DNA of 52,251 bases from the NCBI GenBank assembly GCA_015069335.1, contig SVIU01000003.1, positions 1 through 52,251 of the forward strand, written 5' to 3'. The translations under genes were made by a program, and so were the position numbers. Positions within the stretch are counted from its first letter, which is position 1; the number at the start of each line of letters is the position of its first letter. The notes under the pieces were generated by a model. The model did no database searches. It was not told the DNA's origin and worked only from the letters and a program-made list of their open reading frames with translations. This DNA is from Clostridiales bacterium (GTDB lineage Bacteria; Bacillota; Clostridia; Christensenellales; UBA1242). Positions 19,823 to 28,865 of the stretch are shown piece by piece.

Positions 19823-20686
19823 TTATTTGTACCTTTTAATCGCGCTTTGGCGAAGTCTTACGTATTCCACATCAGAAAGCTTTCCTGATTGTCTTAATTT
19901 GTCCAATATCATAATTTTTTTAACCAATTTGTCAGACCTTGGATCTTTGCTCTTAGCTACAGTCTGCATTGTTCGCTCTGCCGGTGTATCATCTTGTTTT
20001 GGTTGTTTCAATGTTGCATCTAGAGTTGTTTCCGGCTTTGGCTCTTGCTTTTGCTCATATTCGCTAGAATAAAAATATATACTGTTGACCATTTTTACTT
20101 TTGTTGAGCCCTTTGACATGCCCACAATTAACAATATGCCACTTGCAAGGCACAGTCCCAAACCCAAAACGGATAATATTATTTCTTTAAAAAATGCAAT
20201 TTCTAACCCAGAGTTTCTTATTAACATTTGAACAAATTGTGCCGAATTGCTGTTGAGTATTGTTGTGAGGGCCTCTTGGTTGGCGGACCAAACTTGCACA
20301 GACAAAGCAAATATGCCAGCGAATATCATAATAAGCACACAACAGAAAATTCCGGCTGAAGTCCTTTTTTGACTTGACAACCTATCGTTATGCATTTTGG
20401 ATAGGTTTACAAACAATGCAACAATAATGGCAAACAAAGCAACTGCAATTATCAATGCAAATACATTATTGCCCTGCTGGTTAAATGCGCCAATCTGTTC
20501 GGTTATTAAAAATTCAAGAGGAATAATAAATGTCCCCAGCGCAACATAAACATATTTTATAATGTCCGGATCAAAATTTATCAAGTTGTAAATTGCCACG
20601 CCTAAACCCGCAATAACAAAGATCAGCATAAATGACAATGTGAACTTGATTAATCCATGTGCAACTTTTAAACTTTTCTTTTTCAT
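19823..20686 (-). CDS. Multi-TM membrane protein with C-terminal SHOCT-like motif
   Basis: Four hydrophobic segments; C-terminus [35 protein letters not shown]. Confidence 0.6.
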   Translation of the reverse strand: MKKKSLKVAHGLIKFTLSFMLIFVIAGLGVAIYNLINFDPDIIKYVYVALGTFIIPLEFLITEQIGAFNQQGNNVFALIIAVALFAIIVALFVNLSKMHNDRLSSQKRTSAGIFCCVLIMIFAGIFALSVQVWSANQEALTTILNSNSAQFVQMLIRNSGLEIAFFKEIILSVLGLGLCLASGILLIVGMSKGSTKVKMVNSIYFYSSEYEQKQEPKPETTLDATLKQPKQDDTPAERTMQTVAKSKDPRSDKLVKKIMILDKLRQSGKLSDVEYVRLRQSAIKRYK

Positions 20687-20728
20687 ACTAATATGATAAC
20701 ACATTAAAAAATAAATTTACAAATAAAA

Positions 20729-20757
20729 TTGACAAAATTGTAACATGATTGTATTAT
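20729..20757 (+). promoter_or_regulatory. Sigma-A-type promoter upstream of the PH-like ORF
   Basis: TTGACA (20729-20734), 17-nt spacer, TATTAT (20752-20757). Confidence 0.6.
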
Positions 20758-20813
20758 TAAATTAATATTGAAATAAAAATTTCTTTAAATTTTATAATTT
20801 AAGGAGAAAAAAT

Positions 20814-21194
20814 AGGAAAAATAACGAATACGGTGTTGGCCTTGAAACAATTTGGACAGATAAAAAACGCATTTTGGGTATGCCAATTTCTTTTACAAGA
20901 TACACTCTTGTAACTGACCATGTTGACACCACAAAACTTTTTACAAAATCGGGTGTTTTTTCCACCACAATTGAAGAGGTTAATATGTATCGTGTTTATG
21001 ATATAAAAATTTATCAAGGGCTTTTTCAAAAAATGTTTGGGGTTGGCACAATAACACTTTATTCAAATGACGTAACAAGCCCTCTTACCGAAATTTTAAA
21101 TGTAAAAAATCCATATAAAGTTCGCAATATGCTTGCAGAAGAAATTGAAAAGGCTCGTGAGGTAAAAAATGTTCGCGTTGGCGAAATTTATTAA
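20814..21194 (+). CDS. Bacterial PH-like domain protein whose apparent initiation codon is AGG
   Basis: Frame (M)KNNEYGVGLETIWTDKKRILGMPISFTRYTLVTDHV...YRVYDIKIYQGLFQKMFGVGTITLYSND; SD AAGGAG at 20801-20806, 7 nt before AGG. Confidence 0.6.
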   Translation, partial: RKNNEYGVGLETIWTDKKRILGMPISFTRYTLVTDHVDTTKLFTKSGVFSTTIEEVNMYRVYDIKIYQGLFQKMFGVGTITLYSNDVTSPLTEILNVKNPYKVRNMLAEEIEKAREVKNVRVGEIY

Positions 21195-21343
21195 TTTTTT
21201 TTATATTGCTTATTTTAAATCAATTTTAATATTTGTGTATAAAAAACTCTTTGCAACCGCAAAGTGTTTTTTGTTTGTTTATATGCTTTTATAGAAACAT
21301 TGTCATCCCCAACTGTGCAAAAAAACAAAAGCCAAAATTTCTC

Positions 21344-21372
21344 TTGATATTTTTAGCAAAGTGGTATATAAT
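21344..21372 (+). promoter_or_regulatory. Sigma-A promoter of the SRP RNA
   Basis: TTGATA (21344-21349), 17-nt spacer, TATAAT (21367-21372), RNA 5' end about 21379. Confidence 0.8.
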
Positions 21373-21378
21373 ACACTT

Positions 21379-21650
21379 GTCGTACTTGAGTGGGGAGTTA
21401 GTAGTTCCTTGTACCCGAAACCTACTATATGCGGGGCTGAACGGCAAAACAAGGGTTAATTGCCTTTTAAGTTGGCATTGTGAATATGTTGAAATCAAGG
21501 TCTTGTGCAACTAGAGTCTTAAGAACCGTGTGAGGACCTGACGGTAGCAACACTAATTTTGAAAATGGTGTGCCATAAGGTTGCTTTGGTGGAGTATTTT
21601 GCAATGTTGGTTTAACTGCGTGGATTAGTTCGACTTTTGCCCGTGCGACT
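21379..21650 (+). ncRNA. ffs: Signal recognition particle RNA, large (Alu-containing) Firmicutes type
   Basis: 5' GTCGTACTTGAGTGGGGAGTTAGTAGTTCCTTGTACCCGAAACCTACTATATGCGGGGCTGAA; S-domain AACCGTGTGAGGACCTGACGGTAGCAACAC; 3' GTGCGAC pairs with 5' GTCGTAC. Confidence 0.93.
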
Positions 21651-21664
21651 TTTTTTATGCATTG

Positions 21665-21697
21665 AAAATCCCCGGCAAATTTTTGCCGGGGATTTTT
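21665..21697 (+). terminator. SRP RNA terminator
   Basis: aaaATCCCCGGCAAA tt TTTGCCGGGGATttttt. Confidence 0.9.
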
Positions 21698-21704
21698 ACT
21701 TCTA

Positions 21705-22994
21705 TTAAGGGTTAAGTCTGTTTGGACCTCTAAACAAGAACATAACTTCTTTGATTGACAAATCAAAAATCATCATTGTTAATCTGTCTAGTCCAACACC
21801 AAAACCGCCGTGTGGTGGACAGCCATATTTAAAGAATTCTAAATAATGTTTAACATCTCTATCTAAACCTTTTTCTTGCGCTTGGGCTTTAAGCTTCTCG
21901 TATCTATGCTCTCTTTGCGCACCAGTTGTAATTTCCACACCGTTCCAAATTAAGTCATAGCCAAGTGGGACTCCCGCTTCATCCCTCATATGATAGAACG
22001 CACGCTTTTCGGCACTATAATCTGTAACAAACAAAAATTGATGGCCATATTTCTCTTGGGCAAATTTTTTGCAAAGCCTTTCGGCGTCGGTTGTTAGGTC
22101 TCCCATTTCTTCTGCTGGAATTTCGTAACCATATCTTGTTTTTAATTCTTCATACAAATCTGCAAGTTTAATAGTTGGAAATGGCAAGGTTGGAACAACA
22201 ATTTCTTTGTCGTATAATCTTAAAATTTCATCACCATATTTATCTTTGATGTTTTTTAACATATATGTTAGCATTTCAGCTTCTAAATCCATCAAGTCTT
22301 TATATGAATTAATGTAACTAACTTCCAGGTCAAAACCTGTAAACTCAGTTGCGTGTTTGTTGGTGTGAGATTTTTCCGCTCTAAAAACTGGGCCACATTC
22401 AAAAATTCTTTCAAAACCAGAAGCCATTGCCATTTGTTTGTAAAATTGTGGGCTTTGCGCCAAATATGCTTTTGTGTCAAAATATTTTACTTCAAACACA
22501 TCCGAGCCACTTTCACTTGCAGTGCTGATTAATTTTGGCGAGTGAATTTCTAAAAAGTCTTTTTCAATCAAAAAGTTTCTTAAACTTTGCATAGCCAAGG
22601 TTTGCACTTTAAACATAAGTTGATTTTTTTCGCTTCTCAAATCAAGCCATCTATAATCCATTTTCAAATCGATTGCAGCGTCATCTTGAATTGGCAACGC
22701 TTCGGCAACTGATTCAACTTTTAACTCGTTTGGCAAAACTTCGATTCCGTTTAGTTTTACATATTCGTTGGCAACAACCTCACCAACAACTGTAACAACA
22801 GATTCCAAAGTTATTTTGTCAAGCTCTTCTGCCATTTCTGGATGTTCCTCTTTTGCTATAGTTACTTGCATTTTGCCAGTTAAATCTCTAAGCACCAAAA
22901 ATGCCATTGTGCGTTTGTTTCTAAAATTTTCTACAAAGCCTTGAATCTTACAAACGGTTCCTGGTTTAACATTTTTTATTAGTGTTCTTTCCAT
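21705..22994 (-). CDS. aspS: Aspartyl-tRNA synthetase, archaeal/eukaryotic-like (AspS2) type
   Basis: Starts MERTLIKNVKPGTVCKIQGFVENFRNKRTMAFLVLRD; FRAEKSHTNKHATEFTGFDLE; ends GGFGVGLDRLTMMIFDLSIKEVMFLFRGPNRLNP. Confidence 0.9.
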   Translation of the reverse strand: MERTLIKNVKPGTVCKIQGFVENFRNKRTMAFLVLRDLTGKMQVTIAKEEHPEMAEELDKITLESVVTVVGEVVANEYVKLNGIEVLPNELKVESVAEALPIQDDAAIDLKMDYRWLDLRSEKNQLMFKVQTLAMQSLRNFLIEKDFLEIHSPKLISTASESGSDVFEVKYFDTKAYLAQSPQFYKQMAMASGFERIFECGPVFRAEKSHTNKHATEFTGFDLEVSYINSYKDLMDLEAEMLTYMLKNIKDKYGDEILRLYDKEIVVPTLPFPTIKLADLYEELKTRYGYEIPAEEMGDLTTDAERLCKKFAQEKYGHQFLFVTDYSAEKRAFYHMRDEAGVPLGYDLIWNGVEITTGAQREHRYEKLKAQAQEKGLDRDVKHYLEFFKYGCPPHGGFGVGLDRLTMMIFDLSIKEVMFLFRGPNRLNP

Positions 22995-23166
22995 AATTTT
23001 CTTCCTTGTTTTATAGTGTTTTATTATAATACATTTTAATTTAATATAATTAATTGCAAAAGTCAAATAATATTAAAAATTTGTCTCCATAACCCAACCT
23101 TTCACTATTTCTAAAATGTTTAACACCATGACATTTTTTGCCTACAACAATCATAAAAATACTCAT

Positions 23167-23856
23167 ATGAAAACAATAATTTTAAAAAAGAAACACCTAG
23201 CAATTATCGTGGCGGTTGTTTTGATTTTTGCGGTGCTTTGTTTGTGCGTTGGGTTGTATAACAACAGCGTTGCTAGTTCGCCCAAAAGCAAATATACTGT
23301 GGTGATTGATGCTGGGCATGGTGGAATTGACGGCGGAAGTGTTGGTGTAAACACAAATGTGGCGGAAGCCAACTTAAATTTGGATTATGCCAAGTGTTTG
23401 CAAGGGCTTATGGCGGATTTTGGTTTTAATGTGATAATGACCAGAACAACCGACAATGGTTTATACAACCCCCTTGCAACCAACAAGAAAAAAGACGACA
23501 TGAAAAAACGCAAAGCCATTGTCGAAAACTCCAATGCCGACTTTGTAATTTCAATTCATATGAACAGTTACAATTTGACATCTTGCGGAGCGCAAGTGTT
23601 TTATGGCGAGGGGGATGAGCCAAGTCAACTGCTCGCAAATAATATTCAAAAATATTTTATAAAATATTTACAAAAACCACGACAAGAAACAAAAGTTGGC
23701 GACTACTACATTTTAAACGCCATAAAAGCACCAAGCGTGCTTGTGGAATGCGGATATCTTTCTAACCCCACCGAAGAAGCCTTACTTTTAACCGAGGACT
23801 ACAAAAAAGAAGTATGCTATTGCATACTTCTTGGCGTGCTTGAATATTTGAGGTAA
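23167..23856 (+). CDS. cwlD: N-acetylmuramoyl-L-alanine amidase, CwlD-like
   Basis: N-terminal TM; VVIDAGHGGIDGGSVG, NADFVISIHMNS, VLVECGYLSNPTEEALLL. Confidence 0.85.
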   Translation: MKTIILKKKHLAIIVAVVLIFAVLCLCVGLYNNSVASSPKSKYTVVIDAGHGGIDGGSVGVNTNVAEANLNLDYAKCLQGLMADFGFNVIMTRTTDNGLYNPLATNKKKDDMKKRKAIVENSNADFVISIHMNSYNLTSCGAQVFYGEGDEPSQLLANNIQKYFIKYLQKPRQETKVGDYYILNAIKAPSVLVECGYLSNPTEEALLLTEDYKKEVCYCILLGVLEYLR

Positions 23857-23859
23857 TAA

Positions 23860-23887
23860 AAAAACGCCAAGTTTTTGGCGTTTTTTA
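23860..23887. terminator. Bidirectional terminator
   Basis: aaaaaaACGCCAAgtttTTGGCGTtttttat. Confidence 0.8.
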
Positions 23888-24622
23888 TTACATGCTTCTT
23901 TCTGCTGTTTTTTCTTGTCTGTATCTAATAAAGTGATATCTGCCGTCAATTGGTTTGTCTTTTGATTCTACTACAGTTTTAACTCCGTCAATTGTTTCAA
24001 ACCAAGCATAAACTGGTTTTAAACCTTTTTGAGCCATTTTTAAGTCTAGTTCTTTAACAAGATCTTCAGCGTTGCGGCCGGCTTGTGGATTAACTTCGGT
24101 TGCATAGTCAACTTTTCTGCCCAAATATTTCTCACACATTGCTAAAAATTTTGATTTTACAATAACAAGTTTTGGATCCATAAGTTGGCGTCTAAAAGAA
24201 GATGCCGAATCAACTTCCCACCAGCGATTTCCGTTTATCAAATCGGTATACAAGTCGGTAAAGCCAATTTTACAAACATTTCCTAAAGCAGTAAAGTATT
24301 GCTTTTCGTTTGCTTTGATAACTTTGCCGTTTTTGCAAACATCGTTTTGAGTTTCTTTTGCGTAGTGTCTGTATAAATACAAATAATGTCTCAAATTTTT
24401 GTCGCCAGTTTGACGCTCATATGCAGAAACTTCTGCATTGAAATTTTCGCCATTTAGAGCGCAAGTTAAAGCGGCATCAAACAAGTGTCTTGCCATTTTG
24501 CTTGCAAAAATTGTTTTAACCATTTGTTCGTCTTTGTAAATTTCCTCCATCAACAATTGTTGATAGCTATCTAAAGCATATTTTTTTGCACATTTTATAT
24601 AATCACGTGATAAAGCTGCCAT
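23888..24622 (-). CDS. Conserved hypothetical protein
   Basis: 244-aa ORF beginning MAALSRDYIKCAKKYALDSYQQ; good codon structure; no family recognised. Confidence 0.7.
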   Translation of the reverse strand: MAALSRDYIKCAKKYALDSYQQLLMEEIYKDEQMVKTIFASKMARHLFDAALTCALNGENFNAEVSAYERQTGDKNLRHYLYLYRHYAKETQNDVCKNGKVIKANEKQYFTALGNVCKIGFTDLYTDLINGNRWWEVDSASSFRRQLMDPKLVIVKSKFLAMCEKYLGRKVDYATEVNPQAGRNAEDLVKELDLKMAQKGLKPVYAWFETIDGVKTVVESKDKPIDGRYHFIRYRQEKTAERSM

Positions 24623-24695
24623 TTTTTCTTCCTTTTAATTACATAATAATGTTATGACAATTTAAAGAAAATGTCAATAGCAAAATTGCAAATTT

Positions 24696-25469
24696 TTAAT
24701 TTGTTTGTTCTAGCTTAACCTTGCCTCTTTCTTTCCAAAAAGACGCCAATAATTTTGCAGACTTAGACTTTTCATTAGCAAGCGCTATGTTTTTTTCTTG
24801 AACGGTCTTTGCAAGGTTTTGATTTTCTTGCTGACAAATCATAATGTTTTTTTGCAGCCTTTGAACTTCAAAGTTTTTGATTATCAATTCATTAACTGCA
24901 TTCTTGAGTTTTTGATTTGCGTCATACAACTCTTTTTCCACCATATTTTTTGCTTTTTCTTGCTCACCCTTTTTAATGAGTTTAACAAGCCCCAAAAACA
25001 GAGCCTTTATTTCTTCATCACCAATAACTTGCCTTTGTGGCATTTTTATAATCTCGCCCATTGGAGCTTGGCTTGCCTTAACGCTTCGATATTTGTTTTG
25101 CAGGCGTATCATTTTGCCGGCGTCATTGCCCGAAAGCATCAAGCACGCTTTTCTAACCGAATAGCCCTCGGCCTTTAGGTTGTCAATATTGTTAACAATA
25201 TCGTTGGTTTCGTCGGTGCTAAAACTTGTGGCTTTTGTAACTTGGTGGTTGTCCAAATTTATTTCAAGGTCTTTTGCCAAATTCAAATTTTGCGACAAGT
25301 ACGCAAGTTCTTTATAATAATAGTTCCTTACGCTGTTTTGCTGCCTTGCCGTAAGCGCTGCATACTCATCAAAAATTTTGATAAGTGGCATACCTTCACA
25401 TTTTTTTATTTCAACAAATTTAAACAGTGCCTTAATTTCTTCTTTGCTCCAGTGTGAAATGTTTTGCAT
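24696..25469 (-). CDS. Myb/SANT-like DNA-binding protein, RsfA-like with C-terminal coiled coil
   Basis: HWSKEEIKALFKFVEIKKCEGMPLIKIFDEYAALTARQQNSVRNYYYKEL and a second similar helical repeat; heptad-rich C-terminus. Confidence 0.55.
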   Translation of the reverse strand: MQNISHWSKEEIKALFKFVEIKKCEGMPLIKIFDEYAALTARQQNSVRNYYYKELAYLSQNLNLAKDLEINLDNHQVTKATSFSTDETNDIVNNIDNLKAEGYSVRKACLMLSGNDAGKMIRLQNKYRSVKASQAPMGEIIKMPQRQVIGDEEIKALFLGLVKLIKKGEQEKAKNMVEKELYDANQKLKNAVNELIIKNFEVQRLQKNIMICQQENQNLAKTVQEKNIALANEKSKSAKLLASFWKERGKVKLEQTN

Positions 25470-25547
25470 AATTTTTCTCCCCTTACAAAAGCAATTATTG
25501 ACAATAAAAAAATGATTAAACATAATTTATCACAAATATAATACTTT

Positions 25548-26378
25548 ATGGGAAAAACATATTATATATTCACAAAGTCAAATTTTGACCTTTTGCACAA
25601 CGACAAAACTTTTAACATTAACAAAAATCAATATGCAAAAATTTTGGATGTTGACAAAAATGACACACTCACAATAAGAGAAAGTTCAAATGGCAAAGTT
25701 TTTGAACTGACCATTTGTTTAAGTCAAATAAAAAGCTCAAACAGCATTCGCGTATTTGAGTATGATGATTGCACTATGCTTGAGATAATAAGCCTACAAA
25801 AACACCAGCCCTTGCAACAAATTAAAAGCGGTGAAATTACTGTTAACATTTTTCAAAATTCAATAACGGTTTTGCACAACAATTGTTTTTTTGAATATTA
25901 TTATATTTTTCAAGACCAAAATTATATATTTAATTATGATAAAAAACTATATATTTTTAATAATAAGTGCATAATTATTTTTGATTTAATTAATAATATT
26001 TTTAACTTCCAAAAATGTCAAAAAACCTCTATTTTAAAGGGAAAAGCAGAGGTTTTGTGCAATGCTTTTTTACATTATTATATTTTATATTTGTTTGATT
26101 TTAAAAACAATTCTTTAATTATTAAAAAATATCAAAAAAATATTTTTAAATTAAATAATAGCAAATTAATTTTTGCAATATTTTATTTAATAAAAAATAA
26201 CTTTGAAATTTTCACAAAGTTTTTGTCAGACAAAATTGACAGCCTTGCCGTCAAAAATTACCTTTGCAAATTTGAAGACATAATTGAGCTAGACGGCGAG
26301 TTTTATGTGTACAACTCCCAAGAGGTATCGCCAATAACTTTTAAAACTCAAAACAATGTTGTTGTTGAAATTGACTAA
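25548..26378 (+). CDS. Hypothetical protein, very AT-rich orphan
   Basis: 276-aa ORF; TATAAT 25537-25542 just upstream; no recognised family. Confidence 0.55.
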   Translation: MGKTYYIFTKSNFDLLHNDKTFNINKNQYAKILDVDKNDTLTIRESSNGKVFELTICLSQIKSSNSIRVFEYDDCTMLEIISLQKHQPLQQIKSGEITVNIFQNSITVLHNNCFFEYYYIFQDQNYIFNYDKKLYIFNNKCIIIFDLINNIFNFQKCQKTSILKGKAEVLCNAFLHYYILYLFDFKNNSLIIKKYQKNIFKLNNSKLIFAIFYLIKNNFEIFTKFLSDKIDSLAVKNYLCKFEDIIELDGEFYVYNSQEVSPITFKTQNNVVVEID

Positions 26379-26417
26379 AATTAGGAAAAAAGATATACTT
26401 AAAATAAGAGGTATGTT

Positions 26418-27656
26418 ATGGACATAAAAAATATAATTGACAAAAAGTCAAAAAACAAAGAATTAACCAAAGACGAAATTGAGTTTTTTGTTGACGGCTA
26501 TACAAACGGTGCAATAACCGACTATCAAGCAAGCGCCTTGCTTATGGCAATCAAAATTTTTGGGATGACAGAAAAAGAAACATTTGCCCTAACAAACGCC
26601 ATGTTGCACTCGGGCGAAATTATTGACCTTGCTGATATTGGTATGGTGGTTGATAAACACTCCACTGGTGGCGTTAGCGACACAACCACTTTGGCACTTG
26701 CGCCAATCTGTGCCGAGGCTGGCATAAAAATGTTAAAACTTTCTGGCAGAGGCCTTGGCTTTACTGGCGGCACAATTGACAAGGTGGAGTCCTTTAAAGG
26801 TTATCAGGTAGAAATTGATATGGGAAAAGCAAAAGAACTCACCTTAAAAAACGGTGCGTGTGTTATTGCGGCAAGCAAAAACTTGGCACCAGCCGATAAA
26901 AAACTTTACGCCTTGCGTGACACAACTGCAACGGTGGAAAGCTTGCCACTTATTGCTTCTAGCATTATGAGCAAAAAACTTGCAAGCGGTGCTGACGCCA
27001 TTGTGCTTGATGTTAAGTATGGCAACGGCGCTTTTATGAAAACAAAAAAAGACGCTGTACAACTCGCCAAACTAATGGTAAAAATTGGCGAAAACGCCGG
27101 CAAAAAAATGGACTACATTGTTGATGATATGAACGAGCCACTTGGCTACAACATTGGCAACCGCCTAGAAGCTTATGAAGTGATTGAACTGCTTAATGGC
27201 AAAAAAGGCAAACTTAGGGATGTAACGCTTGCCCTTTGTGCAAAGTGCATAAGGCTTGGGCTTGACATTTCTTATGAGCAGGCTTATCAAAAAGCGGTAG
27301 ACGCTTTAGATAGCAAACGCGCGCTAAAAAGATTTAAACAAATGATTGCCGACCAAGGCGGAGATTTAGAGCTTTTTAAGGGTTTAAAACTTAAGCCAAC
27401 ATTAAAAATAAAAGCCACCGCTTCGGGCATCTTAAACAAAATTGACTGCGCCGAACTTGGCAGGCTTGTTGGGCTTATGGGTGCAACCAGACAAAAAATC
27501 ACCGACCAAATTGATTACAATGTTGGTGTGAGAACTTTTCATAAACTTGGCGACAAAATTGAAAAAGGTGATGTTGTTTTTGAAGTGTTTGCAAAAAACA
27601 AAGAGCAAGCAAATGAGTTTGCTGAAAAATTTTTAAATTGTTATCACATTGTTTGA
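26418..27656 (+). CDS. pdp: Pyrimidine-nucleoside (thymidine) phosphorylase
   Basis: VDKHSTGGVSDTTTLALAPICAEAGIKMLKLSGRGLGFTGGTIDKVES; DVKYGNGAFM; C-terminal domain. Confidence 0.95.
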   Translation: MDIKNIIDKKSKNKELTKDEIEFFVDGYTNGAITDYQASALLMAIKIFGMTEKETFALTNAMLHSGEIIDLADIGMVVDKHSTGGVSDTTTLALAPICAEAGIKMLKLSGRGLGFTGGTIDKVESFKGYQVEIDMGKAKELTLKNGACVIAASKNLAPADKKLYALRDTTATVESLPLIASSIMSKKLASGADAIVLDVKYGNGAFMKTKKDAVQLAKLMVKIGENAGKKMDYIVDDMNEPLGYNIGNRLEAYEVIELLNGKKGKLRDVTLALCAKCIRLGLDISYEQAYQKAVDALDSKRALKRFKQMIADQGGDLELFKGLKLKPTLKIKATASGILNKIDCAELGRLVGLMGATRQKITDQIDYNVGVRTFHKLGDKIEKGDVVFEVFAKNKEQANEFAEKFLNCYHIV

Positions 27657-27673
27657 TTTCGACAAAACTTGCG

Positions 27674-27718
27674 AGTATACAAAAGCCCCTTATATCATAA
27701 AGTATACAAAGGGGTTTT
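27674..27718 (+). promoter_or_regulatory. Hairpin sequestering the SD of the PRC-barrel gene, also terminator-like for pdp
   Basis: AAAGCCCCTT (5' arm) pairs with AAGGGGTTTT (3' arm); AAGGGG lies 7 nt before ATG 27722; direct repeat AGTATACAAA at 27674 and 27701. Confidence 0.6.
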
Positions 27719-27721
27719 ATT

Positions 27722-28402
27722 ATGGAATTAACAAACATTATTGGCAAACAAGTTTTTTGTTTATACAAAGGCGAATATTTGGGCACAATCTCAGGTGCGG
27801 TTTTTAAAAATGACTTTACAAAAGTTTTAAGTTTAAAACTTTTTGACTTGGACGAAAACGACTGCCAAATTAAATTTTCATCCATCAAGGCAATTGGCGA
27901 CCATATTTTAATTTCAAACAAAAGCCAATTATTGCCAAGTTTGTTAGAAAACTCACACTCGCCTTTTTTTATGCAAGTGATTGACCACCAAGGTGGCGAC
28001 CTTGGAAAAATTGTTGACTGCAAAATAGACAAAACTGGCACAATTGAATGTTTTGTAACCGACAAGCAAAAAACCTTGTTATGCCAAAATATGTACACCC
28101 GCAAAAGCTTTGTTTATTACACAGAAAAAAGTTTTGTTGCAAAAAATTATAGGCCAAGAGGCAAAAAAATTTTGGCACTAGAAGATATTAAGGTTTCGGT
28201 TTTGAGTAGTAGCACGGACACCTTTGCACCAACAAAAATAAAGTTTAACGCCGATAATATGATTGGCAAAATTGCAAAGGATACCTTGCTTGGCATCAAC
28301 AACGAAGTGATAATAAGGGCCAACCAAACAATAACCAACAAAACAATTGTTGACGCCACAAATCACAACCGCTTGAATCAACTATATTTTTTGGCGAATT
28401 AG
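27722..28402 (+). CDS. PRC-barrel domain protein (YlmC/YmxH-related)
   Basis: IIGKQVFCLYKGEYLGTISGAVFKNDFTKVLSLKLFD and second barrel-like segment MQVIDHQGGDLGKIVDCKIDKTGTIECFV. Confidence 0.6.
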   Translation: MELTNIIGKQVFCLYKGEYLGTISGAVFKNDFTKVLSLKLFDLDENDCQIKFSSIKAIGDHILISNKSQLLPSLLENSHSPFFMQVIDHQGGDLGKIVDCKIDKTGTIECFVTDKQKTLLCQNMYTRKSFVYYTEKSFVAKNYRPRGKKILALEDIKVSVLSSSTDTFAPTKIKFNADNMIGKIAKDTLLGINNEVIIRANQTITNKTIVDATNHNRLNQLYFLAN

Positions 28403-28404
28403 TA

Positions 28405-28438
28405 AAAAGCAAGCACTTCTATAGTGCTTGCTTAATTT
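28405..28438. terminator. Convergent terminator hairpin
   Basis: AAGCAAGCACTtctatAGTGCTTGCTT. Confidence 0.7.
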
Positions 28439-28787
28439 TTTCTTGTTGATATTTTGTTTTGTACATTTTGTATTTGTTGACCATTTCAAACAAATATCGC
28501 TCTTTTGAAAGTGTGTCCATTTTGTTGTAAACCTTGTAGTCAATTAATCTTGCTATTGGGTTTATTATGTCAACATTTTCGTCGAGCATATCCCTAATTT
28601 TTACATAAAGCTTTTCGTCTTCTTTGGTGATGATTTTGCTTTTTACATCCACACCCGCCCCATAAATTACTTTAAAATTGCTCTTGCCTTTTGACGCCTT
28701 TATGTCTTGCTCGCGCACTTTGTTTCTGAGTCTGTTTTTTGCCATTTGTGCAAATCTTTTTAATGCGTCTACCCCTTGTTTTTGCAT
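28419..28787 (-). CDS. Hypothetical protein
   Basis: 122-aa basic helical ORF (MQKQGVDALKRFAQMAKNRL...). Confidence 0.6.
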   Translation of the reverse strand: MQKQGVDALKRFAQMAKNRLRNKVREQDIKASKGKSNFKVIYGAGVDVKSKIITKEDEKLYVKIRDMLDENVDIINPIARLIDYKVYNKMDTLSKERYLFEMVNKYKMYKTKYQQEKIKQAL

Positions 28788-28865
28788 AATATTCTCCTTT
28801 TGTTATGACTATATTTTATCATTTTTGAAAGAATATTTACAAAAACTAATTTTGTCAAAATTTGT

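Noticed and set aside
21233-21766. ORFs across the SRP RNA region
   Set aside because: The interval is explained by the SRP RNA, its promoter and its terminator.
27499-28104. 201-aa minus-strand ORF opposite the PRC-barrel gene
   Set aside because: Antisense to a better-supported gene with SD; no recognisable domain.
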